From positions 1,612,001 to 1,676,000 of the forward strand of contig MBPM02000003.1 of assembly GCA_001695595.3 (NCBI GenBank): a DNA stretch of 64,000 bases. Reading direction: 5' to 3'. Under the pieces are notes generated by a model. The model searched no databases and was not told the origin of the DNA. It worked only from the letters and a program-made list of their open reading frames with translations. Position 1 is the stretch's first letter; every line of letters starts with the position of its first letter. Positions 31,820 to 43,847 of the stretch are shown here, in pieces. A program made the position numbers and the translations under genes. Source of the DNA: Plasmopara viticola. Its lineage: Eukaryota; Oomycota; Peronosporomycetes; Peronosporales; Peronosporaceae.

Positions 31820-32108
31820 ATTTAAGCTACGGGAACCCACGCGCTAGAACTACCGCGGGATGCTGATAGCAATCCGACCCATATTGGGACCGGGTTCCGT
31901 ACCCCTCATTACACTATGGGGCATTTTCGGTCAGTGGGGCGTCCCCCACCCGACCCTTTTATTATCCAATCGGGCGCGAGTTGGGAGGGCAGTCACACAC
32001 TCGGGTGTGATGGCTCGCCCGATTTAGTGACCCATCTCCGGCTTCCTTATTTCGAACCCTATGGGTATCGAACCAGGTACCTCTAACCGCTCGAGCCACA
32101 GGGTCGGT
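31820..32108 (-). repeat. tRNA-derived SINE, full length with target-site duplication
   Basis: The 289-base element is flanked by 13-base direct repeats, AGCACAGCCTGAG (31807-31819) and AGCGCAGCCTGAG (32109-32121), with one mismatch. On the minus strand it opens with ACCCTGTGGCTCGAGCGGTTA (box A) and box B GGTTCGATACC. About 20 bases between the boxes that are present in the 49159-49479 copy are missing, which would shorten the box A-box B spacing. The element ends in GTAGCTTAAAT. Confidence 0.85.
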
Positions 32109-32121
32109 AGCGCAGCCTGAG

Positions 32122-34562
32122 TAAGATGGTGTATTCGGTGCTCGTATAAAAAAACAGCAAGCCTTCTCCTGGAAACAGAATTTTTATTGTCGGGACCCGC
32201 TGCTTACCGCTGCGTTTTGGCAAACATTGCTTCAACTAAAGAGAACTTGTTCGCTGAAGTTTACAGCAGACCATCTATTGGTAGCTGGTCAGATGGAAAG
32301 GGTCGACCGCGTGCAAGAGGATATACCGCGCAGTATGTGCACATCAGTGGACCGAAAAGCATTTATTTGTTGAATTTGCCCAAACAAGCTGAGGCACCTA
32401 AGATATTCGAAACCTTGTCGACACACAAAGACTTGAGAGACATGCAGAAAGGGAGCACATCTAAGAACTTAGATGTGAGGTCAGTTATCTATAGTAAAAG
32501 AATCAGGGAAGAGATGCAATTTCACTTGCCAACGATAAGCAAAAGTTTATCTGTGGGACACTCAGTATAAATGTGCTTATTAAAGGTGCTTGATACTAAA
32601 ATTACCGCCGAAGGGCAACTTTGGTAATTTTGAGCAAAACGAAACATCACTTTTTTCCGGACATTACACTTCTTCATAAGATGTCGACGCAACCAGCAAT
32701 TTACGTGTGGCGTATATGTAATAATATGATCCTCAGAGCTCCTGCTTTTATATGAGTTCTATGGTGCCCCCGGCATCTCCGAAGCATCCTTCCTACGCTC
32801 GACCGTGCTGGTAAGGCGAATTGAAATAGCGATACAGCGGTAGATAAAATCCGTAAGGAAAAGTGCCGCGTACTTTTAAAGTTGTGCACTTTGAGCAGCC
32901 AGCTAGTCCTCTATCTTTCCATGAAGGAGAGCGGCTTCTAGACGTAGATCAAAGATCTACTACTGAGCGGTAAGGTGACCAAGCGGACTTAAAATTAAGC
33001 TCTTGTGACCAAAAAAGTTCATCTTCTCCCTAAGGCTAACAAAGGATGGGGTCGTTCAGGTTCCGAGAAAAAACCCAAGCGCGTATGCAAGGTCGTTCTG
33101 GAGCTGCTTCTCCTACTGGACAAAGGACAAGAAGCGACTCCCTCCAGGGCACTTTGACCGCCAAGATCAGCGCACTTCCATGTGGAGTTCGTAGTACTCA
33201 TATGGGTGCCAGGAGCATCAAATGAAGCGACGAGGTCTTCCCACTTCTCAGAGCACGATACAATCATGAAATAAACGGCGGCAGGCCGCTACAAATCGGA
33301 ATATGAATTGGCGTCTATATGGTGTTTAAGCCATCGTCGTTTGGTTACGCATAAGAGTATGGTAGAAGTGACTTTATATGCGCGCTCGCAACGCTTCGTC
33401 TAACTCGAAATTAAGCCAAGGGCGAGAAGTGAGCTGTCTTCAACTCACTAAGCAATTGAAATGCACTTGAAGCTCTTGATCGATAAGAATTTCGTTTAAG
33501 GTTGTTGGCTTTAGGTTGCAAACTCCGGTAACCCTACCCAATCCTACGCGCGCATAGACTAAGCAAGGTCACACTGGAACAATGACTTTTTAAAAATTAA
33601 GTATGGCTACTAATATGAGCTATGCTACTCGCCCAACGCTAGTTAACGATACCGGTCGCTGTACCGCAAGAGATGTACCCACACAAGTCTAGCGAGGAAG
33701 AGAAAAGAAGATCTATGTTGCCAAGAAGTACACTCATCTGCTTTGTGCGCTTGGCTCAAAATGAGTTTTAATCCAGCATGTTTATGTAATTATATCTGAA
33801 GTGCTATACACATTCTGAAAATTTACGAAGATGTAAAGTATTGAAGGACATCGATAGTCAAACGAGTACGCGCGTGCATCAACATCGCATCAAATTCCTT
33901 TTAAGAACATTATTTGAAGTCGGAAGAATTCTGAAGAAAAGGACAATTCGTAAGTCCTTTCTGTACTGCGTAGCACTCTCACCATAACGATTTGATCGAA
34001 GCACCTTTTCTCATCAAATTCGAGCCGGTAGACAAAGGTGGTTGGTCCACACCCGTTTATATATTTTCTGTGTAATCTCCAGCTGTTTCACCACTACATT
34101 TTAATATATATATATATATATATATATGTCTGAATTAGGTAAGTCTCGGGTATTACAAATCAAAAGCCAACCACTTTGAACAAAGCAATTTACATTCGTG
34201 AGATTAGAGTGCAATTTGCTAACTTGATATGTCAGAGACAACCCACCTATGAGACCTTTTAATTTCGGTATAATGTCAAGTTGCGCTTGGAACGCGAGAA
34301 TACAGTGCAAATGTGTATTTACCATTCCCCTATGCGCGGCCAAAAGACGGCGTCTACCGTACGAAGCAGCTGTTTATGTAAATTTTAGATTGCAGCGAGT
34401 GGCCGCAGCTATTTGATCCCTTCGATGTGTTATGTGAAGCAGAATGATCTTACCAGCTCACAATAAGCTTCTAGCCCTACTTAACTACGTACTCCACAAG
34501 CAATATACCACCGGTCTTGGAAATCAAAGAGCGCTAAAGGGCCTTGGCTTTACACTATTAAC
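32122..34562. other. Intergenic DNA, no gene supported
   Basis: A 128-codon plus-strand frame (32187-32570) lacks an ATG start and is not recognised. A minus-strand frame at 33267-33019 has an ATG but no recognisable motif. Everything else is short random frames. Transposon debris is likely. Confidence 0.4.
34103..34128. repeat. TA dinucleotide microsatellite
   Basis: About 13 uninterrupted TA units, ending before TGTCTGAATTAGG. Likely polymorphic in length. Confidence 0.9.
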
Positions 34563-34634
34563 ATGCGGAGCAACAGCTCCATAAGATTCAGCAGCTCGAT
34601 GAGGAGTAACAGATCCATGCGGAGCAGCAGCTCT
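34563..34634. repeat. Minisatellite: four degenerate 18-base units
   Basis: Four consecutive units of 18 bases, of the form ATGCGGAGCAACAGCTCC with variants, encoding the hexapeptide pattern MRSNSS / IRFSSS / MRSNRS / MRSSSS on the plus strand. The opposite strand is also open. No gene context supports translation. Confidence 0.7.
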
Positions 34635-34839
34635 AGCGCAATCGAGTGCACACGCTTTGTATTGATATCGATTTCGGCTCTGGCGATCAAGCTGCAGAGT
34701 CTTCGAGCACTTACTTACAGAAATGGAAACCAAGTGCTCTCTATGGCTTCACCGGGCACGCACGCTGTGTGGCCAAGTGCTGATCCTTCAAAAGATCATT
34801 CTGCCAACACCGTAGTATTCGGCTAGCGTCTGTCACGTT

Positions 34840-36390
34840 CCTTCAACTGGATTCCAAGACCAGCTTATAAAGCTTCAACGCTCTCCCCAGGACTTGGTGC
34901 TTTATTCCCTCGAATCTAAGTAAACTGGGTCTCACTCCCATCCCCGATATGATCCAAAGCCTTCAGCTGCGCATGCTCTCCAAGGTATATAAGCTGGACG
35001 CCCTTCCCCAGGGAAAAACCATTCTCTTGTGAGCAGCCCCAGTTTTTCGTCTTTTCGACCTAGCCGTAGCTCCGTGGGGGAAGGACTTCGACATATTATA
35101 CGCACCCGTGACTATCAGCCCGGACTACGCGGTCTCCCGACTGGCACTTTGTGCTATTCACGTGGCACACTCGCATTCGAGCAAAGGTCACTCGTCTCCA
35201 AGTCAAGTTTGACAAGCTCACAAAGCCGATGCTGGACAACGCAGACATCGCCTACAGCTACCGTGGCCGCACACTGTCAGGAACCTCGCGGCCGCTCGGA
35301 TTGGTTACCCTTCCTGGTCATCAACGGTATTCTTCGCCCTACAGATCTGTTTCGGATTTTTGAGCGACCGGTGACGGCAGTGAGATTGTCTCAATCTCTC
35401 AGCCACCTTGCACCGGGACGGATTACCAGCGTACGCGTTTGTTCCAATTTCTTGGACAAAAATTGACATTTATTGAAATTATATATATCACATATTATAT
35501 TTAAAAAAATAATGTTTTTATGTTTATGTATAATAAAGCTGATCGACTCCTTAATTCGCCCGCCGAATACCCGAGTGGATCGATCCAAGCAGTCCAACGC
35601 CACGCGGCACTCCACGCTTGGGTCTTCGACACCTAGAGGTGGCTAAGCTTAGCGTTGCTTGAATACGGACCGCGATTTCCAGCTACCATGTTCCGGACCT
35701 GCCGCTTCCTCGCCTTGGTGTGGAAAGGGGCCCGGACCAATCAATGTGGAGCCGAGACATCAGGATGGGAAAGCACGTATTACCCGTCTACTAGGACATG
35801 CTCTACAGACTTCAGCACAACACGTTGTACCTCAACTACCGCCTTCAGCATCTTCAAGGAGTTCAGTATTTGTGCCACCACAACTGCGGTGTGCTTGAAA
35901 CCGCTCCGCATCTCTTTTGGTACTGCGAAATTGCAGCCAACACTTGGAATGACTAGCTTACCACCCTTTAAGTGCTATTTTCGACCAAACTCGAATTGAA
36001 AACGATACTGTTATTCAGCGATGAGCCTACATCCTCGGCCAAGTGTCAATACGGCTACAGTTTCTTCGTGATAGTGCGGACTGTATTTCTACGCTGCTTA
36101 TGGATGCACCGGAACAATTATCGCTTCCACAAGCTTCAGGACAGCCTAATAGACATTCAAGCCCGAATCAAGGCGGTAGTGGCGCTTCATGTTGAGCGCT
36201 ACTACCCAGATCTTCTGCTTAAAATGCTCAGCCACTTTAAAATTCAGCGGCGCCAATTACTGGACTTGATGGACACTGTCGCGCTCTTCTCGACTCAGCC
36301 ATCAACCGCCCGTCCAACGCGGCCCCCGCTGGACCAGCCAACATTACCAAGCGCTATTTCCCTTGACTTGTCTTGACATACACGGAAATC
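34840..36390 (+). mobile_element. 3' end of a second LINE, with reverse-transcriptase zinc-binding domain
   Basis: At 35873-35956 the plus strand encodes CHHNCGVLETAPHLFWYC followed by EIAANTW, a textbook zf-RVT (reverse-transcriptase zinc-binding) motif C-x3-C-G-x2-E-T-x2-H-L-F-x2-C. It is followed by a tail reading RTVFLRCLWMHRNNYRF, which is usual after zf-RVT in these elements. Upstream 34840-35850 gives broken frames consistent with the RT connection region. Frameshifts and stops are present, and no FADD/YADD box or endonuclease was found, so this is a 5'-truncated dead copy. It is distinct from the 14830-18400 element, which lacks this part. Confidence 0.7.
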
Positions 36391-39300
36391 GAGCACAACA
36401 CAACCACGCATATCGGCCATCCATCGCAAGTTTCGACTACGCATTATTACTTTATTAAGATATTTTAGCCTGTAAACCTTAGCGATCAAGTTGATAGAAT
36501 ACGATAGCTAGGCAATCTGCTAAATAAAAGTGTCACGGAATTTATTCATCAAGTATGAAGTCATTTGGACGATTTTAGTGAGAACTTCCAAAATCAAACC
36601 CTAGAGAAAAGGCTGAAAGGAGGCAAAGGCAGGTAAGCGTGGGATTTGATTTTATCCACTCTAGATTCCTGTCACGACACAATGCAGCGCGGTATATACA
36701 GAGTATATTCATGTCACGGCATATTACTAATGTCCTTTTGAAATCGCAGAGCTCGTGAATTTTATTGCCACATGCCTTGGTCTTAAGAAACCAGCAAGTC
36801 AAATTTAAAAGGTGATCGCTTTTCATCGACCTGCTACTTCATTTCAGGCAATTAAGCGGCAAAATGATCCGCAAAATGTTTCGCTCTTTTGCTGATGTCG
36901 TAGTTTACAAACACGACTAGTCAATGGTATTCCTATGCTCATTTAAATACTTCATCATAGATTAACAGGCGAACGCTGCAGGAGCAGCAGCTAGTGTATA
37001 TAGCTTGAGTACACGCGGTAAACTCAAGATGCGTTTTGGCTTAAAGCACCTCACAGTCTACTTTTTTAATTTTTGTCTAGACTCAACGCTCGCACTTTAT
37101 CCTTTAGCACTCGTACACGATTAGCCAACGCTTTATGTTTTTTTAACATTAATTAATTTTTACTACTGTTTACAGTGCACATCAATATGCTTAAAACCAG
37201 GGAACGGGAACTGCCATTTACTGAAAAATCATACAGCTTCTTGCACCCTATCTTTATACAAGGTGCTTTGTGCTCTGCCGCACTTGGTAACTATCTCTTA
37301 GCAATAAACCCATTAAGGGCCCGTCGGTCACCAAGCGCCACCACTAATCTATGACGCAAAAAGCCAAAGACCGGCTTTTTGTGAAGTCCATTACATCTTT
37401 CTTACTATAGATCGAGAATTATATAAAAGGGTGGCAACTTAACCTGTAGCTACATGGACAGGAACTTACGCATCGCATTCCAATATTTTTTCGCGTCCAT
37501 GTTAATACGCTCGGGTAACTACCCCGATTGTATTTATTTAAATAAACCCTACGACCGCACATACCAGATTGTCGACCTGAACCCTTGCAGAGGTTTATAA
37601 ATTGGATAGAGCCACCTTAATGTATCTGTCATACGTCTGCTATGGATCTAAACTGATGGCTATATTCGCAGCCTTCCATGCTGTTAAGCAGTTGGAGCGC
37701 GCCAAAATACTCATGGCTTGTGAGCAAAGTGTACGGTCCAGAAAGAAACAGCTAGATTTTTGGTAAACCTGGTGGAGGCACTTGCTGTGCGTCCCAAGCC
37801 GATGAAATTATAAATTCCAGCTTGACAAAAATGAAAGTTTAGTGCTTTTCTTCTGAATCAACATAGGTGGAGCTTGCTGCTAAGCCAGCCATGACCGCAA
37901 GCGCGTGACGTTTGCATTCTCATATCTAATAGCGAGCTAAACGCAATCATCAGATTGTTTTGCTTCCATAAAGCACATTAAATAGAAATTGCAAGCATAA
38001 TTTGGTGAGATTTGACTCCTGTCAGCGCTTACTCTTCTTTTCTGCATGTGAGCATAATAAGCCTATTCATGGATGCTGTAAAATTTCGGCCCGGTGCCAA
38101 TTTCCAACCAGTCAAGATCGCTGTGTTTATTTTTATTGTAAGATAGATATCATCGCTTCAAAATGTTACCAGTGACAACGGTGAAGAGGAATCAAATAGC
38201 TTATTCAAGGGGCACAGTCAAAATTAGGCCCACTCATCCGGATTTTAATCAGTACATAGTTCCTCAATTATTGATGTCCGATGGCACAATGAAGCAGGGT
38301 TAGTCCCAAAAGTTTAAGCGTTAGCGTCGACATCGTTGTGAGTGAGTTAGTAGTGTACGCAGAACCATGCTATTAAAAACATCCGATGAAACGAGGTCAA
38401 AATTAACTCGAAAAAAAGGGACTTATATTAACAATCCTTCTTGGTAAAAATATTTTCCATCTCTTTTTCACTTCATTCAAAAATGCTTGTGGATAGCTTG
38501 TGGCTTTGGCAATGTGACATCTGCCCGCAATCTTTTAAGAGATTTGAGCGTGACAGAGGTCATCGTGTCGGCCCCTTTAGGTAACGCTTGCATCATATGA
38601 ATTTTCTTACCGCTGCCAAAGCAGCGGGTGCTATATTGCCCGGCTTAAATATCGCTCGGACGCGTTAGTAAGCGGATACAGTAAGCCGTATGGCGGTCGA
38701 TCGTGCCTTTAGATGCCACCAATATGGTTTCAAGGCAGAGCTGGTTGCCCAAAAGCCGTTGCGATAAAATATGGCGCTTTTAATATCTTTAAAACCACGT
38801 TTGGGTACAGAGAATTGAATATATACTCGCGCTTGGTCGCTACGCTCCTAGCGCTTGGCTTGGTAATACGCCGATGTCGAGACATCTCGGATATGAATCC
38901 ACCAAATGGGCAAATATATTTAAATTTCATGGTCGTAAAAGTACTTCGGTTTCATGTGGTCGAGCTTTGATTTGTAGCATCCCGAACGCTTTCTCAATCA
39001 AGGAATTGGCTATCCAGCTAAATCTTTTGACGTAGTGCGTAGGCATAACTCAAACCGAACGCAAGCCGCGTATGCCTTCTTTCTTCTTGCGACCTCCCAT
39101 GAAGTCGATAAACAAAAGTTTGTGCTGTACTTAAAGCACGCGCATAATTACCTGTGCTGAAAGAAAGGCTTTTTTTGCGCTCGATTTGTTTCATATGTAT
39201 AAAGGTGATGAGCATACCTCTCGTCGGTATGTTCTGCATTGGCGCACTTTATGTTTAGCGAGGTTAAAGGTCGGCGTCTTGCGTCTAATGGGCGACAATG

Positions 39301-39672
39301 CTTTGTTAGATCATTGACAATATCTGTGGATCGTCGTCTTTGACCATGCCATCTTTGCTGTATTGGTACCTTTGTCAACGAAGATCCTTTTTTCAAAGAA
39401 ATCTCAAACTTTTTTTGTCTTCACAAGTAAGGCATTTTTGATAGTAGTGGGCTCTGAAAACAAATCTTACATTTTAAAGAGCACCCCCACGAGCTCTGAA
39501 GCTGCTTGTGAAGTCTGAAGTAGTAAAAAAATTAATTGATTAAATGTGAAGACGCACGTTTCCCGCCGATTTTTTGACAGGCATTAGTAAAATCGAGACA
39601 CTGGGCAGTACTACTACAGGAGTCGTATGAAAGCAAATAGATGCAACTTCCTTTTCCGTATACTTCTCTTCT
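36391..39672. other. AT-rich intergenic DNA
   Basis: No gene supported. It contains the second member of the dispersed repeat pair (37568-37770). An 85-codon plus frame at 38713-38970 is open on both strands and unrecognised. Confidence 0.45.
37568..37770 (+). repeat. Copy 2 of an unclassified dispersed repeat (partner at 13058-13260)
   Basis: This copy keeps a longer open reading, including KLMAIFAAFHAVKQLERAKI, which aligns with the partner's EVAVFAAFPAIEQLDGARAL. The family is not recognised; it is most likely the eroded coding part of a transposon. Confidence 0.45.
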
Positions 39673-41837
39673 CTATCCAAATTTGCCGTCAAACCCAACA
39701 AAGCCCGTGATTTTAAACACAGGAAAGAATGGTTTTCGATGCAAGTTTGAACACCAGTTCCACGCACTCGTAAGGCGGCCATCAATGCACGATCCCGCCT
39801 CAAAGAAATTGTCGGCTCCGCTCCCGTCAAATGCCTCACGAAAGAAATCCGCCAAAATTGTACGCTTGAGCTTAAGGGCACCTCCAAATGTAGCATCAAA
39901 GTATCCTCGAATGGCCTCGGAGGATTCACTCAGCGAATCAATACTGTCGACGGTCTTGACGATTGGACGTAGGATATGTCCCACTTGCGTGTACTTGTCA
40001 ATAAACATGAGCGCGTTGGGCACATTCTTGTCACCAAGGTGGATCACGCTCGAGCCGACCCAAGAGTCGAGAGTTCGCTGAGTCGAGTGCAGGATAACGT
40101 GCATGGCACGCGATACACGCGGTGCAGGCTGGATGCGATGGAGACCTTGGCCCGTATTCGTGAGCTCGTACCGCGTGCCGTCGGCGAGCAAATCCTCGTC
40201 AGTCAGACACCATAGACGAAACATATCGTGGGCAATCTCACGCCACAGTGTGAGCGATTGAAGCACATAATTGTACTGTCGATCATGTGAATGCGACAAT
40301 CGCGCACCGTCGTTTCCACTGACGATAGCAAGCGAGCTGTCTTCCTTTTCGTCGTCTGGATTAAAATGCGCGGTCAGTAACGCAATCATCCGGTCAATCG
40401 GGTCCCGTTCAAAGTACAAATGGTAGTTATTATCAGCGATTGAGTACAGGCACTGCTGAAGAGAGTCGCGAGAGAGTCGTCGGCTCTCGTACTTGTCGCT
40501 CAGAGCACGATTGGCTTGCTCCTTCTGCTTGATCTGGCGCTGAATCTGATGCCTCGACTTGCCTTCAGGAGCAACGACCATCGTGGCAGTCGCAACACGG
40601 GCATCGTGCAACATGTCGAGGGCACCACCAGTTTCCAGCACATCGTAGACCGTGCGGATCTTCTGAAGACACGAGAATCCGAGCAGTTCTTGCAGTTCTG
40701 GGCTTACCGCATCCTGCAGCAAGTACATGAGCTTACCATATTCACCGCGCATTTTCTCGGGATTCATTATCTTGTATCGTCGCCCTAACTCAAAGATCTC
40801 CTGAAAGAAGTGGGCACTCTCGGCAAAATTCTTTTCGTCCAGAATTTCTTGTCCAACCTTGTAATCCAGCGCTACAGCTAACGCCGACAAGAATCCGCAC
40901 ACGTCCTGTAGCTGAGCACGCACCCGCTTGGCCGGTGGGAGAAAAGTAGGTGTATCGAGCTTGTCCGTGTAATTGCTTACGCACAGCGCGGCCTCTAACG
41001 CTCGCAGCAGCTTGCGTTCTTCATACGTCAATCGCACGGGGATGTACTTGGCTCGCTCTAGCATTGTTGTAGCAGACGCCGTGCTTGTAACAGTAGTAGC
41101 GCTGTCATTCGCAAGCCTTGTCGGGCTAAGCGTCGGTGGGTAACCTAACAGATAATGACCCATCAAGTTACATATGTTACGTCGACGAGCAGGTTTATCC
41201 GACTCAGAATCACCAGCGTTGTGATCGCCAGCGCCGTTCATACCGCGATCAAAGCCTTCTTCGTCACTGCTGCTCGTGTCGCCGTCCGCTTCGTCCTCGT
41301 CGCTCTAAAAGCACAAGCCACACAACATTGCAACAAAGAGACACAACACAGTCCGTCCGTCCTCTCAGTCTCCAAAACGCTTTCATCAGCTCCTTTTAAA
41401 CAGATCAACAAAACCAACCGTACATCGTAGTCCACGGCATCTTTCGTTGCTGCCACCTCGACGGTGTTTGCCGCCTCGACAGCCGCCGGAGGGGCCAGAG
41501 ACGCCGGAACGCGCGGCTGGACCGTGTGCTTCCGTCGATTCCCTTTGCGGTGCTGACCAGTATAGCATAACTCACAAAAGTAATCGTGACATTGCTCACA
41601 AAAGAGCTCGGACTCATGCGCTTGGCACTCAATGCACAGAAACTCGTTCCGTCGGGCCTGCTCCGCGTCCTCGTTCTCTGCGTTTTGAGGGTCCTTCAAT
41701 GCACCTTCGGTCACGTGTGCAAACAGCGCACGGCACTCCTCCGGCAGCTGATCGTCATCGTCCAAATCGTCGTCTAAAAGCGCAGAGAGCGTGCGCACGC
41801 GACTGATAGCCGCGAGGACCTGGCTAGCCTCGGGCAT
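39673..41837 (-). CDS. B-box zinc finger plus DUF2009 (UPF0652) protein
   Basis: Two exons: 41424-41837 (138 codons, starting MPEASQVLAAISRVRTLSAL) and 39673-41304 (543 codons). They are joined across a 119-bp intron (41305-41423) as DYD-SDEDEADGDTSSSDEEG, total 681 residues. Exon 1 carries a B-box-like zinc finger: LCIECQAHESELFCEQCHDYF followed by CELCYTGQHRKGNRRKHTV, with eight Cys/His ligands visible. From about residue 180, RRRNICNLMGHYLLG and YEERKLLRALEAALCVSNYTDKLD are the DUF2009 signature, which continues to about residue 640 (DKNVPNALMFIDKYTQV). DUF2009 proteins occur in plants, fungi and protists; the function is unknown to me. The B-box suggests protein-protein contacts. It shares a promoter region with the CEP20-like gene. 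Confidence 0.85.
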
Positions 41838-41941
41838 GGCAATAAAACACTCAATAAAACTGTAAGATAGCGAATGGTGTGGTACACACCACGGACGCAT
41901 GGTAATCCCAACTTGACGCCTCTTGTAGATTGCTATCGATC
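41838..41941. promoter_or_regulatory. 104-bp bidirectional promoter region
   Basis: The minus-strand B-box/DUF2009 start (41837) and the plus-strand CEP20-like start (41942) are 104 bases apart, so both promoters lie here or extend into the opposite gene. No core motif was assigned. Confidence 0.5.
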
Positions 41942-42981
41942 ATGAGCGAGGGAGGGCAGGCGACGCTTTCCGATTTAAAAGAAGGTCGGTACTGCTGGAG
42001 ATTTGGCTGTAAGCAAGTGACTGAAACGGTTGGCAGTGCTGAAAGATACGTTGGCGGCACGGGGCTCGTTGGACCAGATCAAAGCTCGGATTCGTGCCGA
42101 GATCTTTGCGGCATTGGATGATCAGGTGGCACACTCAACGTTTGTATACGGATCGATGCTTGTGTGACTTATGTTATGCGGTGGGCTGATATTTGAAGAC
42201 TGTGCCAAAGCCTACGCTATCGAATGAGAATCTAATTGTCAATGAACTTATTCGCGAGTACTTTGAATACAATGGATACCGACACGCGCTGTCGGTTTTC
42301 TTGCCAGGTCAGATTGCACGTGCTGCCCGTGATTTACGAAATGTGGTGCGTTTACTGTTCTAAAATGGTACTGCAGAGTCCGGGCAACCAGCTGAAAAAC
42401 CATTTGACCGGCGGTTTCTGTCGAGCGAATTGAACGGTGCCTAGTCATGCATTTGGTCCTTGCTCATGTATGGTGTTCTTTTGGCGACAGCTTTCACGAA
42501 ATGTGTTTCTAGTAACCGATGATTCGCGCTTCACACATGTCCCGTTGCTCTACGGCATCGTCGCTGGCTTGCAACAAAAACGAAGTACGACAGCAATTTA
42601 AACTTTTTCATGACACTTTACCATTCCTTACAGTTTTGCTGCTACGTATCACAGACCAAGAGCAGCAGCGAGGACGAGACTATAGCAACGAGCATCAGGT
42701 TGATGAATTCGCTGCATCACCAGCACAGGTCAGTTATGAGATATGAATCTTGGGGTATCAGAATTGCCAAATATGTGTTTAATTCTTAAACATTTGGTGT
42801 TACTTTGCAGAAGCATACGTATAATGAAAACCCGAGCCAGCAAGTTAGACCGTGTAAGAATCTCTTTGGTGTGGGTGTGTTGTTTACTTGGCTGATGTGA
42901 CAGAGAGCTTTTGAACGCCTTTTTGATGTAATATTCACAGACGACACCTCGGAGCCCTCACCGGTGATATTCAAAAAGTAG
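41942..42981 (+). CDS. CEP20: CEP20/FOR20-like centrosome and basal-body protein, split into about eight exons
   Basis: Proposed exons: 41942-41984, 42037-42125, 42199-42307, 42377-42436, 42513-42584, 42634-42728, 42811-42851 and 42906-42981. The total is 585 bases (194 residues) with all junctions in frame. The first five give MSEGGQATLSDLKEVLKDTL onwards, then KARIRAEIFAALDDQ, PTLSNENLIVNELIREYFEY, SGQPAEKPFDRRFL and HVPLLYGIVAGLQQK. These align block by block with human CEP20 (ELKAVLKDTL, ARIRAEVFNALDDD, NENLLINELIREYLE-F, SGQPVVPLDRQFL, IPLLYGILAHF). The NENLIVNELIREY region is the LisH/TOF-like dimerisation motif. The last three exons are less certain: exon 5 could instead read through to a stop at 42600. 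CEP20 is needed for basal-body docking and cilium assembly in animals and ciliates. Confidence 0.8.
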
Positions 42982-43847
42982 CACTAGCATACTAGTGAAC
43001 TTAAATTTTAAGAGTGTTTAGAATGTAATGTGAACTATCTACGCGTGTGCATTGCAGTGACCGACTGCCACAGGATTCCTTTTGTCTGGACGTAATTTAT
43101 TGACTCTAGAAGGTTCTTGTCAAATTTATCGATTGCAACCGAAAAATGAACTCACCCAAAATGGACAGGGAGCAATTTTAGTCTCATCACACGCATCGCT
43201 TTCTCGACGACAGATTAGACATGAGGCATTGCTAAATGAGAACTGACTGGTTTCCGAAAGGAAACGCGGTAGAAGAGTTCAGTGCTAGATAGTTCTCAGA
43301 AAGTCATCTACGTTAGCTTAAGGCATAGAAACCAGCACACATTCGCGCCAACATCCAGAGTTGGCTGGTAATTTCAGCAACTGATACAACTCAGCAGTTG
43401 TTAGTCCCTGAATCTTCGAGCATTCAGACGGACGATCGTCAAGGCCCTGCTAAGCTTCAAATGGCGTTGGTGCAATGAAGATGAAACATCTATTGATTGT
43501 CGCTAAAGCTTTAGCTGCACGAAGCACATTGTCTAGCCCTCCAAAGCTTTCATGGGCACGCCAGCAAGCGAGAGAGTAACATTGAGCTGCTGACGCGTTT
43601 TCGAAGGAGGCTGATGCTTCAATTAAAGCAAGAGGCCTGCAAGGGAGACGACACCAAGATGCAGCTAAGGCTCAATAGAACTGGAAGGGTCACACAGTAT
43701 CTTGTACGTAAGAGGCGGGCAGAAAGAGTTAGAATGTGGTTATTACTACCCGGCCCAACAAATCATAATTCTGTTATAGTATACTATATAATATCGAGCA
43801 CATAGTACATGTGATGGCCCACACAGTCCATTCGTCTGCCGTTTACC
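42982..43847. other. Intergenic DNA upstream of PWP1
   Basis: No gene supported. The last 100 bases before 43848 presumably hold the PWP1 promoter and leader. Confidence 0.45.

Noticed and set aside
32187..32570. Hypothetical 128-codon protein
   Set aside because: It opens with TTG rather than ATG, has no recognisable domain and lies between a SINE and degraded DNA. Left as unannotated intergenic sequence.
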